DNA from: Bacteroidales bacterium
GTDB taxonomy: Bacteria; Bacteroidota; Bacteroidia; Bacteroidales; F082
Direction of reading: 5' to 3'
NCBI GenBank assembly: GCA_024400425.1
Contig: JAKSMV010000009.1
Coordinates: forward strand, 34,430-98,429
Length of the DNA stretch: 64,000 nucleotides
A program made the translations under genes and the position numbers. The notes beneath the pieces were generated by a model that saw nothing but the letters and a program-made list of their open reading frames with translations, was not told where the DNA came from and did no database searches. Positions 9,801 to 17,852 of the stretch are shown in pieces; the stretch's first letter is position 1; every line of letters starts with the position of its first letter.

Positions 9801-10227
9801 TTTGCTCTGAAGTGATGGCGGTGGTGGCACCAGCGCGGTCGCTGTCCATGCCACTTGGGATAGCTTCACCAGCGATGGTGACTTCGCCCAGGCCAATGGA
9901 TTCTTCTTGCATCTTGAAGTTCAAGATCTTTGTTTCACCCAGAGTAGCGGAGATGCCCTCTTGAATGGTGGTTTGGAAACCAACCATGCGGACCTCAATC
10001 TTGTAAGGACCACCGGGACGGATGTTGAGCAAACGGTAAGCACCGTTGGCGTCGGCTACAGAGTAGTACTGTGAACCTGATGGAGTGTGAGTGGCGACAA
10101 CAGTTGCACCAGCCAAAGCGACCTTGTTTCCATCGGTCACCTTACCGCTGATGTTGGATGATGTCACCTGTGCCATCAAACTGATGGAGGCAATCATTGC
10201 CACGAAAAAAGTAAGTAACTTTTTCAT
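6856..10227 (-). CDS. TonB-dependent receptor, Oar-like
   Basis: This 1123-residue outer-membrane protein has a signal peptide (MKKLLTFFVAMIASISLMAQ) and a carboxypeptidase-regulatory-like beta-sandwich near residues 25-105 (NISGKVTDGNKVALAGATV). A plug domain follows near 125-250 (TSEQINNLPTVTRNLNDVL; the FTGGAINAVTKSGTNEW stretch). The rest is a 22-strand-type barrel ending in a terminal phenylalanine (LSLRYKF). The pattern is that of Oar-type receptors, which may import peptides or other ligands using TonB energy. No SusD partner is adjacent, so this is not a classical polysaccharide locus. Codon choice is very restricted (AAC, GAA, GGT, TTG-type codons repeated), which suggests high expression. 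The ligand is unknown. Confidence 0.9.
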   Translation of the reverse strand: MKKLLTFFVAMIASISLMAQVTSSNISGKVTDGNKVALAGATVVATHTPSGSQYYSVADANGAYRLLNIRPGGPYKIEVRMVGFQTTIQEGISATLGETKILNFKMQEESIGLGEVTIAGEAIPSGMDSDRAGATTAITSEQINNLPTVTRNLNDVLSLTPQAASNTSGLAIGGGNYRQSYVTVDGAAFNNAFGIGQNLPSNGSPISLDALEQMTINVTPFDVRQSGFTGGAINAVTKSGTNEWHATVYDFFQNNNLKGYYVNDNALTNTYSLNNTTGFSVGGPIVKNKLFFFINAEYTADNLPGSNSVARTTESQAFGEDVNENRPTVEMMDEIKGFLAENFNGYNPGRYQGYSLSTPDYKVLARLDWNINDNNKLNIRFSNTHSAYSNNPSSSMSPLGATNTNFTYGGINYSFNRYSEGRQSAYALPFESARYLQEQNFMSAAAELNTRVMAGRGNNMVRLAWSHQYEPRSFQGGLFPTVDILSNEGCADGRTAMYTSFGPDPFTYGNLRDVQTAIATDEFSWATGIHNFTAGLQYEWNRTQNGFMQGGAGWYIYNSWDDFKNDVLYGNAAPALYMITHGNNNELAQMFPSFDYAQGSAYFQDEMNLSEYFKLAVGLRLEMPYLSNPNNNYNKEFAEGWDETVVDANGVETKVHHAIGDATETSFAGLSTADLPNLRVSVSPRIGFNWDVLHNRNLILRGGSGLFTGRIPFVWMVSAMGNANVLQNQYIANASTGLNPIHFHQDINAQLEEVYGGAFQAQDLAAPTAATIISKDLKMPSAWKSSLGLDAKLPGGIKATVEGIFSYNYNEVYASQLGYKQAGEVTLDGEHQARQLWESENVKNSTGAKMTGYYLHNESQLHGYYYSVNAQLSKNFSNGLGMMAAYTHSNAKSLSDGSGDQISEFVNTYNVNGNNAPELGYSNYVAPNRVIANLNYTFSHDKLGTNVGLFYEGFNIGFFSGYSYSRVSYVMNNVSGTSAYQLLYIPTNEDLNNMNFVSEENKEAFKSFIENDAYMSTHRGQYEQRNAIVTPWLNRINFHIAQDFNFKVAGKTNTIEVAADIKNIGNLLYNKWGSYKVLSNNVVLDYATDADGNGTYTFTEPTWKDYANTASTWSAVLSLRYKF

Positions 10228-10526
10228 AGATAATAATTTAATGTTAATAATTTGATGTTGATAATTAGGTTGTTTAATGTGTTATTTCCATTTTGCTCCT
10301 TCTAAATTAAGGAAATGCAAATATAGGAAATCAACTTTGCACTTTTTTTTATTCGTTGAAAATTAATCAACAAATGCTGTTGATAACTTGTTATTTTGTT
10401 GTGGTTTAATTTGTTGTAAAAATGTTAAAAGTGAATTTTTGCGAATAATCAAATAGGTTCGAAGAATAATTCGTATCTTTGTCAAATTTTATGGAGAACT
10501 AATAAAGGATTCAAAAAAAGATAAAA
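10228..10526. promoter_or_regulatory. Divergent intergenic region with two promoters
   Basis: This AT-rich gap separates the TonB receptor (minus) and the small membrane protein (plus). On the minus strand a -7 box TATATTTG (plus coordinates 10318-10325) would give the receptor a leader of about 85 bases. On the plus strand TATCTTTG at 10474-10481 lies about 45 bases before the ATG at 10527. Good -33 boxes are not obvious for either. I see no gene in the gap. Confidence 0.5.
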
Positions 10527-10835
10527 ATGGGATTCTTCTATAAACATACACCAAGAAAATTCAACTACATCCCTCGGTTTTATGACCCCGAACTTGAAGC
10601 CCGCAAGCAGAAAAAGGCAGAGATGGGCCTGGATACCGAACTCAGCCATGAAGAACAGCTTCGATATGAAATGCGCCGCAAATGGGGCCATGGTGGCGAG
10701 GAAGAAAGCAAGGCTGACCAACGTAATAGGCTGATACGCCGTGTCCTATGGGGGGCAGTTATCTTGTTCATTTTCTATTATGTCTTTTGCACGCCTCTGC
10801 TTACCAACATCGTCAGTGGTTTGATGGGGAAATAG
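10527..10835 (+). CDS. Small conserved membrane protein upstream of mutL
   Basis: The 102-residue protein starts MGFFYKHTPRKFNYIPRFYD, has a charged middle part (LEARKQKKAEMGLD; EEQLRYEMRRKWGHGGEEES) and a single membrane segment near residues 72-94 (LWGAVILFIFYYVF) close to the C-terminus. This places the N-terminal 70 residues in the cytoplasm as a tail-anchored protein. I recognise the type as a conserved protein found beside mutL and rhomboid genes in Bacteroidales, but I know of no function. It is separated from mutL by a repetitive insert at 10840-10940. Confidence 0.8.
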   Translation: MGFFYKHTPRKFNYIPRFYDPELEARKQKKAEMGLDTELSHEEQLRYEMRRKWGHGGEEESKADQRNRLIRRVLWGAVILFIFYYVFCTPLLTNIVSGLMGK

Positions 10836-10839
10836 TTAG

Positions 10840-10940
10840 TTGAAAGTTGAAAGTTGAAAGTGGAGAGTTGACGCTTTGCGTCATTGCGAGGAGGAACGAC
10901 GAAGCAATCTATACAGGAAGTATTAAAGTGGAAAGTTGAA
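10840..10940. repeat. Interspersed repeat between the small membrane protein and mutL
   Basis: The block begins with a heptamer repeat (GTTGAAA three times, then degenerate GTGGAGA and GTTGAC). It continues with a dispersed-repeat-like segment containing GCGTCATTGCGAGGAGGAAC and GACGAAGCAATCT, a sequence type often seen scattered between bacterial genes. It ends with another copy of the heptamer motif (GTGGAAAGTTGAAAAG). It supplies an in-frame upstream ATG at 10884 for mutL that is almost certainly not the real start. Confidence 0.65.
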
Positions 10941-10943
10941 AAG

Positions 10944-12779
10944 ATGAGTCAAGATGTCGTAAAATTACTACCCGACAGCGTTGCCAACCAGATAGCGGCA
11001 GGCGAGGTCATCCAGCGCCCTGCATCGGCAGTCAAAGAGTTGATGGAGAATGCGTTGGATGCTGGTGCTACGCAAATCGACTTGGTGGTGAAGGATGCGG
11101 GAAAGACGCTCATCATGGTTACTGACAATGGCTGCGGCATGTCGGAAACCGATGCGCGCCTGTGCTTCGAGCGTCATGCCACTTCCAAGATCAGTAAGGC
11201 GGAAGACTTGTTCGCCATCCGCACCATGGGGTTCCGTGGCGAGGCCTTGGCCAGCATCGCGGCCATCGCACAAGTTGAGCTGAAGACGCGCCGCAGCGAA
11301 GATGAGGTGGGTACGAAAATCGTCAACGAAGGCTCGGTGGTCAAGGAACAGACTTTGGTGCCGATGCCTGTCGGTACTTCCTTCGCTATCAAGAACTTGT
11401 TCTTCAATGTGCCAGCACGCAGGAACTTCCTGAAATCGACGGCAGCTGAGATGCGTCATGTGGTTGAGGAATTTACCCGTGTCACGCTGATGCATCCCGA
11501 AGTCGGCTTCACGCTCAATAGCGATGGCAAGGAGTTGTATCACCTCTATCCAGGCAACCTCAAACAGCGCATCATGGGGCTGTTTGGCAACACTTACGAC
11601 GAGAAGCTGCTCTCCGTGAATCAGGAAACCGACCATGTGCGCATTCATGGCTATATACTGAAAGCCGAGTGCGCCAAGAAGACGCGTGGCGAACAGTATT
11701 TCTTTGTGAACAAGCGTTTCATCAAGCACGCCTATTTGCATCATGCCATCGAGAATGCCTATATGGAAATGATTCCGAGCGACAGTTTCCCTGGCTATTT
11801 CCTGAATATCGAGGTGGATCCTGCCGACATCGATATCAATATCCATCCAACCAAGACTGAGGTCAACTTCTTGGATGTCAAGTTGGTGTATGCCGTACTT
11901 CATGCGGCGGTGCGCAAGGCCATAGGCCAGCACAACCTTTCGCCTCTCATCGATTTCGACGAGCCTGCCGACTCGGGCATCGACTTCGGCGTGGTTTCTG
12001 ACGAATCCAATCCTTTGGTGGTTCCTACGGTGCCTTTCGATGCGAACTACAATCCGTTCCAGCAGACGCCTTCATACAATAAATCATCGGTCGGCAGTGG
12101 TTCGTTCCATCATGACCGCATGCCAGTATCGCCCGATTGGCGTTTGCTCTATGGCGATCGTGTTGATGCGCAAAATGCTGATAATGATTTCGTTGAAACA
12201 AGAGTTGAGGAGAAACCGAAGTGTCAATTCCTGCAAATCAATCAGTCGTATATCCTGACTTCGGTGAAGTCTGGGGTGCTACTCATCGACCAGCATTTGG
12301 CGCACACGCGCATCCTTTTCGAGAAGTATCTCAAAGAACTTGAAAACCGTAGTGGCGCTTCGCAACAGGAACTGTTTCCGCAGCCATTTTCGGTGAATAT
12401 GAACGATGCCTTGCTGCTGAAGGAACTGCTGCCCGAACTTGAGGGCCTTGGCTTTAGTCTCGAACAAGTCAATGCCACCACTTTCATGGTGAACGGAACG
12501 CCATCCGACTCGGCTGGCTGCGATGCCGTACAGCTGCTTGAGAAAATTGTCGAGAGCTACAAAATAAACCGCAGTGATTTGCAGTTAGATAGGAAGCTGA
12601 ATCTGGCCAAGACCATGGCTTCGCAATTGTCCATCAAAGCCTACAAGGCACTTTCAGAGATGGAGATGCAAAATCTTGTTGACCAACTGTTTGCATGCAA
12701 TGTGGCCGAAACGGCTCCCAATGGAAAGAAAACGTATGTTATTTTAAATATGGAGGAACTGCTCCAAAAATTCAATTGA
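10944..12779 (+). CDS. mutL: DNA mismatch repair protein MutL
   Basis: MutL couples mismatch recognition by MutS to strand removal. The N-terminal GHKL ATPase domain is complete: the ENALDAG motif near residue 35, DNGCGM near 60 and GFRGEALASI near 95. The C-terminal dimerisation domain is present near 425-611. I choose the ATG at 10944 (MSQDVVKLLPDSVANQIAAGEV) because homologues begin this way; a longer reading adds 20 residues translated from a dispersed repeat. The usual endonuclease motif DQHAxxExxxxE reads DQHLAHTRILFE here. The late CPHGRP-like metal motif reads APNGKK, so the metal-dependent nickase site may be absent. The protein has 611 residues, normal for the family. A rhomboid gene follows 4 bases later. 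Confidence 0.95.
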   Translation: MSQDVVKLLPDSVANQIAAGEVIQRPASAVKELMENALDAGATQIDLVVKDAGKTLIMVTDNGCGMSETDARLCFERHATSKISKAEDLFAIRTMGFRGEALASIAAIAQVELKTRRSEDEVGTKIVNEGSVVKEQTLVPMPVGTSFAIKNLFFNVPARRNFLKSTAAEMRHVVEEFTRVTLMHPEVGFTLNSDGKELYHLYPGNLKQRIMGLFGNTYDEKLLSVNQETDHVRIHGYILKAECAKKTRGEQYFFVNKRFIKHAYLHHAIENAYMEMIPSDSFPGYFLNIEVDPADIDINIHPTKTEVNFLDVKLVYAVLHAAVRKAIGQHNLSPLIDFDEPADSGIDFGVVSDESNPLVVPTVPFDANYNPFQQTPSYNKSSVGSGSFHHDRMPVSPDWRLLYGDRVDAQNADNDFVETRVEEKPKCQFLQINQSYILTSVKSGVLLIDQHLAHTRILFEKYLKELENRSGASQQELFPQPFSVNMNDALLLKELLPELEGLGFSLEQVNATTFMVNGTPSDSAGCDAVQLLEKIVESYKINRSDLQLDRKLNLAKTMASQLSIKAYKALSEMEMQNLVDQLFACNVAETAPNGKKTYVILNMEELLQKFN

Positions 12780-12783
12780 GAAT

Positions 12784-13476
12784 ATGAATGAACAATATAG
12801 CCCAACGGGATTTAGGGTTTTACCTACAGTTGTCAAGAACCTTTTGATTATCAATGTGTTGATGTTCTTGGCAACCTTTACGCTAAGGAAATTCAACATC
12901 GACTTGAATGACATTTTAGGCTTACATTTCTTTAAAGCCTCGGGATTTCGCCTGTATCAAATCGTGACCTACATGTTCATGCACGGCAATTTCGAGCATT
13001 TGTTCTTTAATATGTTCGCTTTGTGGATGTTTGGCGCCAATATGGAAAACATCTGGGGCTCGAAGCGTTTCTTGCTGTTTTATTTGGTTTGTGGTCTGGG
13101 TGCCGGTTTGTGCCAGGAAGGCGTGCAGTATATCCAGTATGCGACGCAACTTGCTGGTTTTGAAAGCGTAGATTTAGGCGGGAACATGGTTCTCTCGATG
13201 GATAGATACCTCAACTTGATGACGACTGTTGGAGCTTCGGGTGCCATCTATGGTTTGCTTTTGGCTTTTGGAATGATGTTTCCCAACTCGATGATTTACC
13301 TTTATTTCCTGTTCCCGATTAGGGCAAAATGGTTCGTCATTGGTTATGCGGTCATCGAACTCATCAGTGGCTTTGTGGGTGGCGGCAATGTGGCGCACTT
13401 TGCCCACTTGGGCGGCATGTTGTTCGGATTGATATTGATTCTTCACTGGAAGAAGAAAGGAGAACTGTACGGATGA
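12784..13476 (+). CDS. Rhomboid-family intramembrane serine protease
   Basis: This 230-residue polytopic protein has the full rhomboid active site. The oxyanion-loop motif HGNFEHLFFNM lies near residue 75, the catalytic serine is Ser152 in VGASGAIYG (GxSG), and the catalytic histidine is His208 in VAHFAHLGGM. About six hydrophobic segments are visible, as in the minimal bacterial rhomboid fold. It would cleave membrane proteins within or next to their transmembrane segment; the substrate is unknown. The gene begins 4 bases after mutL and its stop overlaps the start of a second rhomboid (ATGA at 13473-13476), so the three genes are one translational unit. Confidence 0.92.
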   Translation: MNEQYSPTGFRVLPTVVKNLLIINVLMFLATFTLRKFNIDLNDILGLHFFKASGFRLYQIVTYMFMHGNFEHLFFNMFALWMFGANMENIWGSKRFLLFYLVCGLGAGLCQEGVQYIQYATQLAGFESVDLGGNMVLSMDRYLNLMTTVGASGAIYGLLLAFGMMFPNSMIYLYFLFPIRAKWFVIGYAVIELISGFVGGGNVAHFAHLGGMLFGLILILHWKKKGELYG

Positions 13477-14384
13477 ATCCATACATGAGAAATAACGGAT
13501 ACGGCTTTCAGCGGCCGAGTTTTGGCGAGTCGATAAAAAGGTTCTTCGCTCAGAAAACCGTTCTCAATTATTTGATTATCGCCAACGTGGCTGTGTGGTT
13601 GCTGTTGGCGCTCTGTGGCGTGACGATGTGGCTTTTCAAGATGGAAGGGCCGAACCTCTTGGCTTCGTTTTTGGCATTGCCGGCTTCGTTCACTCAGCTG
13701 GCTCATCGCCCTTGGACGGTAATCACTTATATGGTGTCGAACCAAAGGTTCTGGATTCTGTTCCTGAATTTGTGGATGCTTTATTTCGGTGGCATCATCT
13801 TCGTGCAGTTCCTCTCGCAAAAGCAACTCGCCTTGGCTTATGGTTTGGGCGGACTTTTCGGTGCCTTGTTTTTCGTGCTGTCCTATAATGTTTTTCCCGC
13901 TTTGAAGGAGATTTGCGAGACGTCATACGTCATGGGTGCTTCTGCATCGACGTTGGCCATCATTGTGGCGGCTGCAGCCTATAACCCTGATTACGAATTG
14001 CGCATGATGCTGTTCGGCGGCATCAAATACAAGTGGTTGGCAATCATCTTGGTAGTCATCGACGTGCTGACCATCGATGCGGCCAATCCAGGAACGCAAA
14101 TTGCGCATCTCGGTGGTGCGGCCTTCGGCTTTGTGTATGGACTGTTGCTGCGCACCGATTTCAGCTGGGGCAAACTGTTCCATTCCAAGAAACGCGGAAA
14201 TGACTTTGAATATACCAGTTACGAGGAGGTAAGGGAAGAACCTAGCCCTCGTTCCGATGAAGAATACAACCAACAAAAGGCAAAAAAAGAGCGTGACATC
14301 GACGCCATTTTAGATAAGGTGGCCAAAAACGGCTATGCCAGCCTGACTGACGAAGAGAAAGCGTTCTTGTTCAAAAATAGTTAG
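13473..14384 (+). CDS. Second rhomboid-like protein with an altered active-site motif
   Basis: This 303-residue membrane protein is paired with the preceding rhomboid through a 4-base overlap. The start at 13473 gives MNPYMRNNGYGFQRPSFGES; a longer reading would run inside the first rhomboid. The serine motif is MGASAST (Ser157, GxSA rather than GxSG) and the histidine is His212 in IAHLGGAAFG, so the catalytic dyad is kept. The segment matching HGNFEHLFFN in the first protein reads NQRFWILFLN, so the oxyanion-loop histidine is missing while the asparagine remains. The C-terminal 70 residues form a charged cytoplasmic tail (EEVREEPSPRSDEEYNQQ). It may be a reduced-activity or regulatory partner. 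Confidence 0.85.
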   Translation: MNPYMRNNGYGFQRPSFGESIKRFFAQKTVLNYLIIANVAVWLLLALCGVTMWLFKMEGPNLLASFLALPASFTQLAHRPWTVITYMVSNQRFWILFLNLWMLYFGGIIFVQFLSQKQLALAYGLGGLFGALFFVLSYNVFPALKEICETSYVMGASASTLAIIVAAAAYNPDYELRMMLFGGIKYKWLAIILVVIDVLTIDAANPGTQIAHLGGAAFGFVYGLLLRTDFSWGKLFHSKKRGNDFEYTSYEEVREEPSPRSDEEYNQQKAKKERDIDAILDKVAKNGYASLTDEEKAFLFKNS

Positions 14385-14386
14385 TT

Positions 14387-15511
14387 ATGGTAAAAATGCA
14401 AAGAAATCAGAGAAGCGTGTTGGGCAAGATTGTGGTTGCCCTGCTTACGCTTTTGGCTCTCGTCGGCTTGGCAGCTATGACAATGAGTGTGATAAGCTGT
14501 TTCATCTCGCCAAAGCGATTCGTCTGGGCATCGTTTTTCGGACTGGCATTTTGGGAGATTTTCTTCTATAATTGCTTTGTGCTTGTGCTCTTGGTGCTGA
14601 TGTGGTCGAAAAAAGCATGGATTTCGGTGATAGCCTTGCTCATTGCGATTCCCGGCTTGGGCAAATCTTACGCCTTTGGCAGCCCTGTTGAAGAGACTGA
14701 TGGCATCCGTCTGATGAGCTATAATATTCATAATTTCGACCATGTAGATGGCAGAAGTACGAAGGTGGAGTTTGTGAATGAAGTGCTGGCCGAAGTGGGG
14801 CAACAATCGCCAGATGTGGTTTGCTTTCAGGAGTTTTCGCGCTCGTTCAAGGAAGGAAGTACACGTCAGCAGTGCATTGAGATGTTTGCCCAGACAGCAG
14901 GCTATCCATACGTATATTACAATCTGAAAAGGAATTATGGCGGTAATGTGATTTTCTCGCGTTATCCTTTGCAGAAAGTTGCCGATGACACTGGTTTCGG
15001 CAAGGAAAACACCTACGGAGTCATGGTGTCGGTGGATGCTGGCGAGAAGGGAAAGTTTTATGTTGCCAATGTGCATCTGCTGTCATATAGTATTACAGAT
15101 GAGGAAATTGGCTCGCTACCCGAGGTGATGTCGGAAGAATTGGATACGGTAAGAAAGACAATCGTGAAGAAATTGCAGACAGCTTTTGTGCGTCGCAGCG
15201 ACGAAATCAAGGATGTCATCGAGGGAATGCCTGAAGTTGATGCTCCTATCATCGTTTGTGGCGACTTCAACGATGCACCGCTTTCCTACACTTACCGACA
15301 AATGAAGAAAGCAGGCTTCAATGATACGTTTGTGAAGGTAGGGAAAGGCATCAAGCCGACTTATGGCGGCAAGTTGCCTTTGCTTCGCATCGATTACATT
15401 TGGGGCAATGATGGTGTGAAACCCTTGCAATTCAATTGCATAAAGAAGAAACTTTCAGACCATTATCCAGTAATTCTGGACTTCAAGATTGAACAAAACA
15501 ATGAAAGCTAA
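14387..15511 (+). CDS. Membrane-anchored endonuclease/exonuclease/phosphatase family protein
   Basis: The 374-residue protein opens with three hydrophobic segments (about residues 13-35, 45-68 and 72-92). The rest is an EEP-fold catalytic domain. Family signatures are visible in order: SYNIHNFD near 110, VCFQEFS near 145, the central VANVHLLS, CGDFNDAPLS near 290 and SDHYPVILDF at the end. These supply the metal-binding Glu, Asp and Asn residues and the catalytic His. EEP enzymes cut phosphodiester or phosphomonoester bonds; the substrate here could be a nucleic acid, a lipid or a small molecule. The gene starts 2 bases after the second rhomboid, and glmM follows 5 bases later. Confidence 0.88.
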   Translation: MVKMQRNQRSVLGKIVVALLTLLALVGLAAMTMSVISCFISPKRFVWASFFGLAFWEIFFYNCFVLVLLVLMWSKKAWISVIALLIAIPGLGKSYAFGSPVEETDGIRLMSYNIHNFDHVDGRSTKVEFVNEVLAEVGQQSPDVVCFQEFSRSFKEGSTRQQCIEMFAQTAGYPYVYYNLKRNYGGNVIFSRYPLQKVADDTGFGKENTYGVMVSVDAGEKGKFYVANVHLLSYSITDEEIGSLPEVMSEELDTVRKTIVKKLQTAFVRRSDEIKDVIEGMPEVDAPIIVCGDFNDAPLSYTYRQMKKAGFNDTFVKVGKGIKPTYGGKLPLLRIDYIWGNDGVKPLQFNCIKKKLSDHYPVILDFKIEQNNES

Positions 15512-15516
15512 TTGAT

Positions 15517-16899
15517 ATGACACTCATCAAGTCGATTTCAGGTATTCGTGGCACCATTGGTGGCACTCCGGGTGATAACCTGACACCCATCGATATGGTG
15601 AAATTCACCGCTGCATTTGTCAAATTTATCCAACACGGTGGCGTCAAGCGTCCGAAGATTGTTGTTGGCCGCGATGCCCGTATGTCGGGCTTCTTGGTCA
15701 ATCAAGTGGTTTGCGGCACTTTGCAGGCCATGGGTGCCGATGTGCTTGACATTGGCTTGAGCACCACGCCAACCACCGAAATCGCTGTCACGGGACTGAA
15801 GGCCGATGCTGGCATCATCCTCACGGCTTCGCATAATCCGGCACAGTGGAATGCCTTGAAGCTTCTCAATAACAAGGGCGAGTTTATCTCTGCCGCCGAA
15901 GGTGCTTGGCTGCTCGATGTGGCTGCCAAGGATGAATTCGATTTCGTTCCGATTGAGCAAATTGGTAGCTATCAGCAAGTTGACGGTTGGATGGATAAGC
16001 ATGTCGAAATGGTGTGCAAGTTGCCATTGGTCAATCGCGAGGTGATTGAGAAGGCCAATTTCAAGGTGGCTGTCGATGCGGTGAACTCGACGGGTGGCAT
16101 TGCCATTCCTAAGATGCTGCGCGCCTTGGGCGTGAAGGAAGTGCTTGAACTGAACTGCGAACCGACAGGAAATTTCGCCCACACGCCTGAGCCTCTGGCC
16201 CAAAACCTGACTCAGATTTGCAGCTATGTCAAAGAGCAAGGCTGCGATTTCGGTGTGGTCGTCGATCCCGATGTTGACCGCTTGGTCTTCGTCAAGGAAG
16301 ATGGTGAACTGTTCGGTGAAGAATATACTTTGGTTTCGGTTGCCGACTTCATCCTCAAGCACACGCCTGGCCCGACGGTTTCCAACCTGTCGTCAACTCG
16401 CGCTCTCCGCGATGTGACCCACAATCATGGTTGCGAGTATTATGCAGCCGCAGTAGGAGAGGTGAATGTGGTGGAAAAGATGAAGGAAGTGGGTGCCGTG
16501 ATTGGTGGCGAAGGCAATGGCGGCGTCATCTATCCTGAAATCCACTATGGTCGCGATGCCTTGGTGGGAACGGCTTTGTTCCTGACTCAGCTGGCTGAGA
16601 AAAAGGTGAAATGCTCCGAACTGAAGAAGGAATATCCTGCCTATTTCATGTCGAAAAACAAGATACAGTTGACGCCAACCACCGATGTCGATGGCATCTT
16701 GGCTAAGTTTGCCGAAAAGTTCAAGAACGAAAAGGTGACCACCATCGATGGTGTGAAGATTGACTTTGAGGAAGGTTGGGTGCATCTGCGCAAGTCGAAT
16801 ACCGAGCCCATCATCCGCATCTATTCCGAAGGCAAGAGCGAGGCCGAGGCCGAACGCTTTGCCAACATGATTCTGGAAGAAGCCAAGAAGATGGTTTAA
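15517..16899 (+). CDS. glmM: Phosphoglucosamine mutase (alpha-D-phosphohexomutase family)
   Basis: GlmM converts glucosamine-6-phosphate to glucosamine-1-phosphate for peptidoglycan and LPS precursors. The 460-residue protein carries the phosphoserine loop TASHNPAQWN (Ser105), the metal-binding loop VDPDVDRLVF near 248, the sugar-binding loop GGEGNGGVIYP near 330 and the phosphate-binding loop near 430 (RKSNTEPIIRIY). The length and the GEGNGG loop fit the glucosamine/mannose branch seen in Bacteroidales, though a phosphomannomutase role cannot be excluded. It is the last gene of the plus-strand run that began at 10527. It meets the convergent sugar kinase gene with a 4-base overlap of the 3' ends. 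Confidence 0.9.
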   Translation: MTLIKSISGIRGTIGGTPGDNLTPIDMVKFTAAFVKFIQHGGVKRPKIVVGRDARMSGFLVNQVVCGTLQAMGADVLDIGLSTTPTTEIAVTGLKADAGIILTASHNPAQWNALKLLNNKGEFISAAEGAWLLDVAAKDEFDFVPIEQIGSYQQVDGWMDKHVEMVCKLPLVNREVIEKANFKVAVDAVNSTGGIAIPKMLRALGVKEVLELNCEPTGNFAHTPEPLAQNLTQICSYVKEQGCDFGVVVDPDVDRLVFVKEDGELFGEEYTLVSVADFILKHTPGPTVSNLSSTRALRDVTHNHGCEYYAAAVGEVNVVEKMKEVGAVIGGEGNGGVIYPEIHYGRDALVGTALFLTQLAEKKVKCSELKKEYPAYFMSKNKIQLTPTTDVDGILAKFAEKFKNEKVTTIDGVKIDFEEGWVHLRKSNTEPIIRIYSEGKSEAEAERFANMILEEAKKMV

Positions 16900-17753
16900 T
16901 CGTCGCTTGATTCGATAATGGTTTTAGAGGCTGCCAGTCCGTAGGGAAGGGCGGCCTCTCCTTTTTTGCCCTTGCTGAAGGCGTCAATGATTCCGGCAAG
17001 GAAAGCGTCGCCTGATCCCATCACATTGACGACATTGGCGGATAGGGCAGGGGCGTGGAAAGCATCCGCTCCATCGCTGTAAATGACGCCATCGGCACCC
17101 AGTGTGACATACACGTGCTCGATGCCTAATCGGTTTAGCGCAATGGCGGAAGTCTTTGGATTTCCGATACTTGTCAAGGCGAAGGCTTCTTGTTGGTTGC
17201 ACTTGAGGGCAAAGATGCCTCGGCGTGACTTTTTCAAGGCTTGGGCCAAACGGACAGCCTTGTTGGGAGAAACGGTGTCGATGAAAACCGGGACATCGCA
17301 ATGGTCAATCAGGAAAGCGAGAGCTTCTTTATCAAGCAAAGTGTCGGCAACGACAATGTCAGCTCGGTTGATTTCGCTCATTTTGCTTTCAATCCATTCT
17401 TTGTCCATCAAGTTGTTGATTTCCATGTCGGAAAAGGCGGTCTTTACGTTGCCGATTTCGTCGGTGAGGCTAAGGAAAAATGGGCTGTGATAGCCGTCTT
17501 TCATGTCGGAAAGGTCTAGCTTTATTTCTCTTTTTTCGCAGTCTTGTTTTAGTTGAGATGCGTAATCGTCATTGCCAAAAAGCGTCATAAGTCGCACGTT
17601 GTGACCCATTTGGGAAAGATTTGCGGCAATGTTTCGGGCCACGCCGCCAAAGTGGAATGAGATGACCGATGGGGTGCATCCATTGCCGTTGAGCTGACCT
17701 GTTGCCTTTGTGCGGATGTCGATGTTGGTTTCGCCTATGACTGTGATGTTCAT
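16896..17753 (-). CDS. PfkB-family kinase, probably pseudouridine kinase
   Basis: This 285-residue ribokinase-fold enzyme has the first PfkB signature (FGGVARNIAANLSQMG near 35) and the second one with the catalytic Asp (NVMGSGDAFLAGI near 245). Details recall E. coli PsuK: GGVxRNIAxNL, DMxIxN in the middle, then VPVFxDxVSxxK. PsuK phosphorylates pseudouridine so that PsuG can split it into uracil and ribose phosphate. No psuG lies in the window, so the assignment rests on sequence alone, and another nucleoside or sugar kinase is possible. The start at 17753 (MNITVIGETNID) is preferred to one 11 codons upstream. Confidence 0.72.
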   Translation of the reverse strand: MNITVIGETNIDIRTKATGQLNGNGCTPSVISFHFGGVARNIAANLSQMGHNVRLMTLFGNDDYASQLKQDCEKREIKLDLSDMKDGYHSPFFLSLTDEIGNVKTAFSDMEINNLMDKEWIESKMSEINRADIVVADTLLDKEALAFLIDHCDVPVFIDTVSPNKAVRLAQALKKSRRGIFALKCNQQEAFALTSIGNPKTSAIALNRLGIEHVYVTLGADGVIYSDGADAFHAPALSANVVNVMGSGDAFLAGIIDAFSKGKKGEAALPYGLAASKTIIESSDD

Positions 17754-17852
17754 GATTGCTTCGAAATGGTGAAATACTTGAGGCAAAGGTTGTTTTTATC
17801 TATATCTTGCCGCATGCAAAACGCGAAGTCGTGTGTTTTTACAGAGTGTGAT

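Noticed and set aside
10968..11933. 321-codon minus-strand open frame opposite mutL
   Set aside because: The mutL ATPase motifs occupy the other strand; the antisense frame has no recognisable feature.
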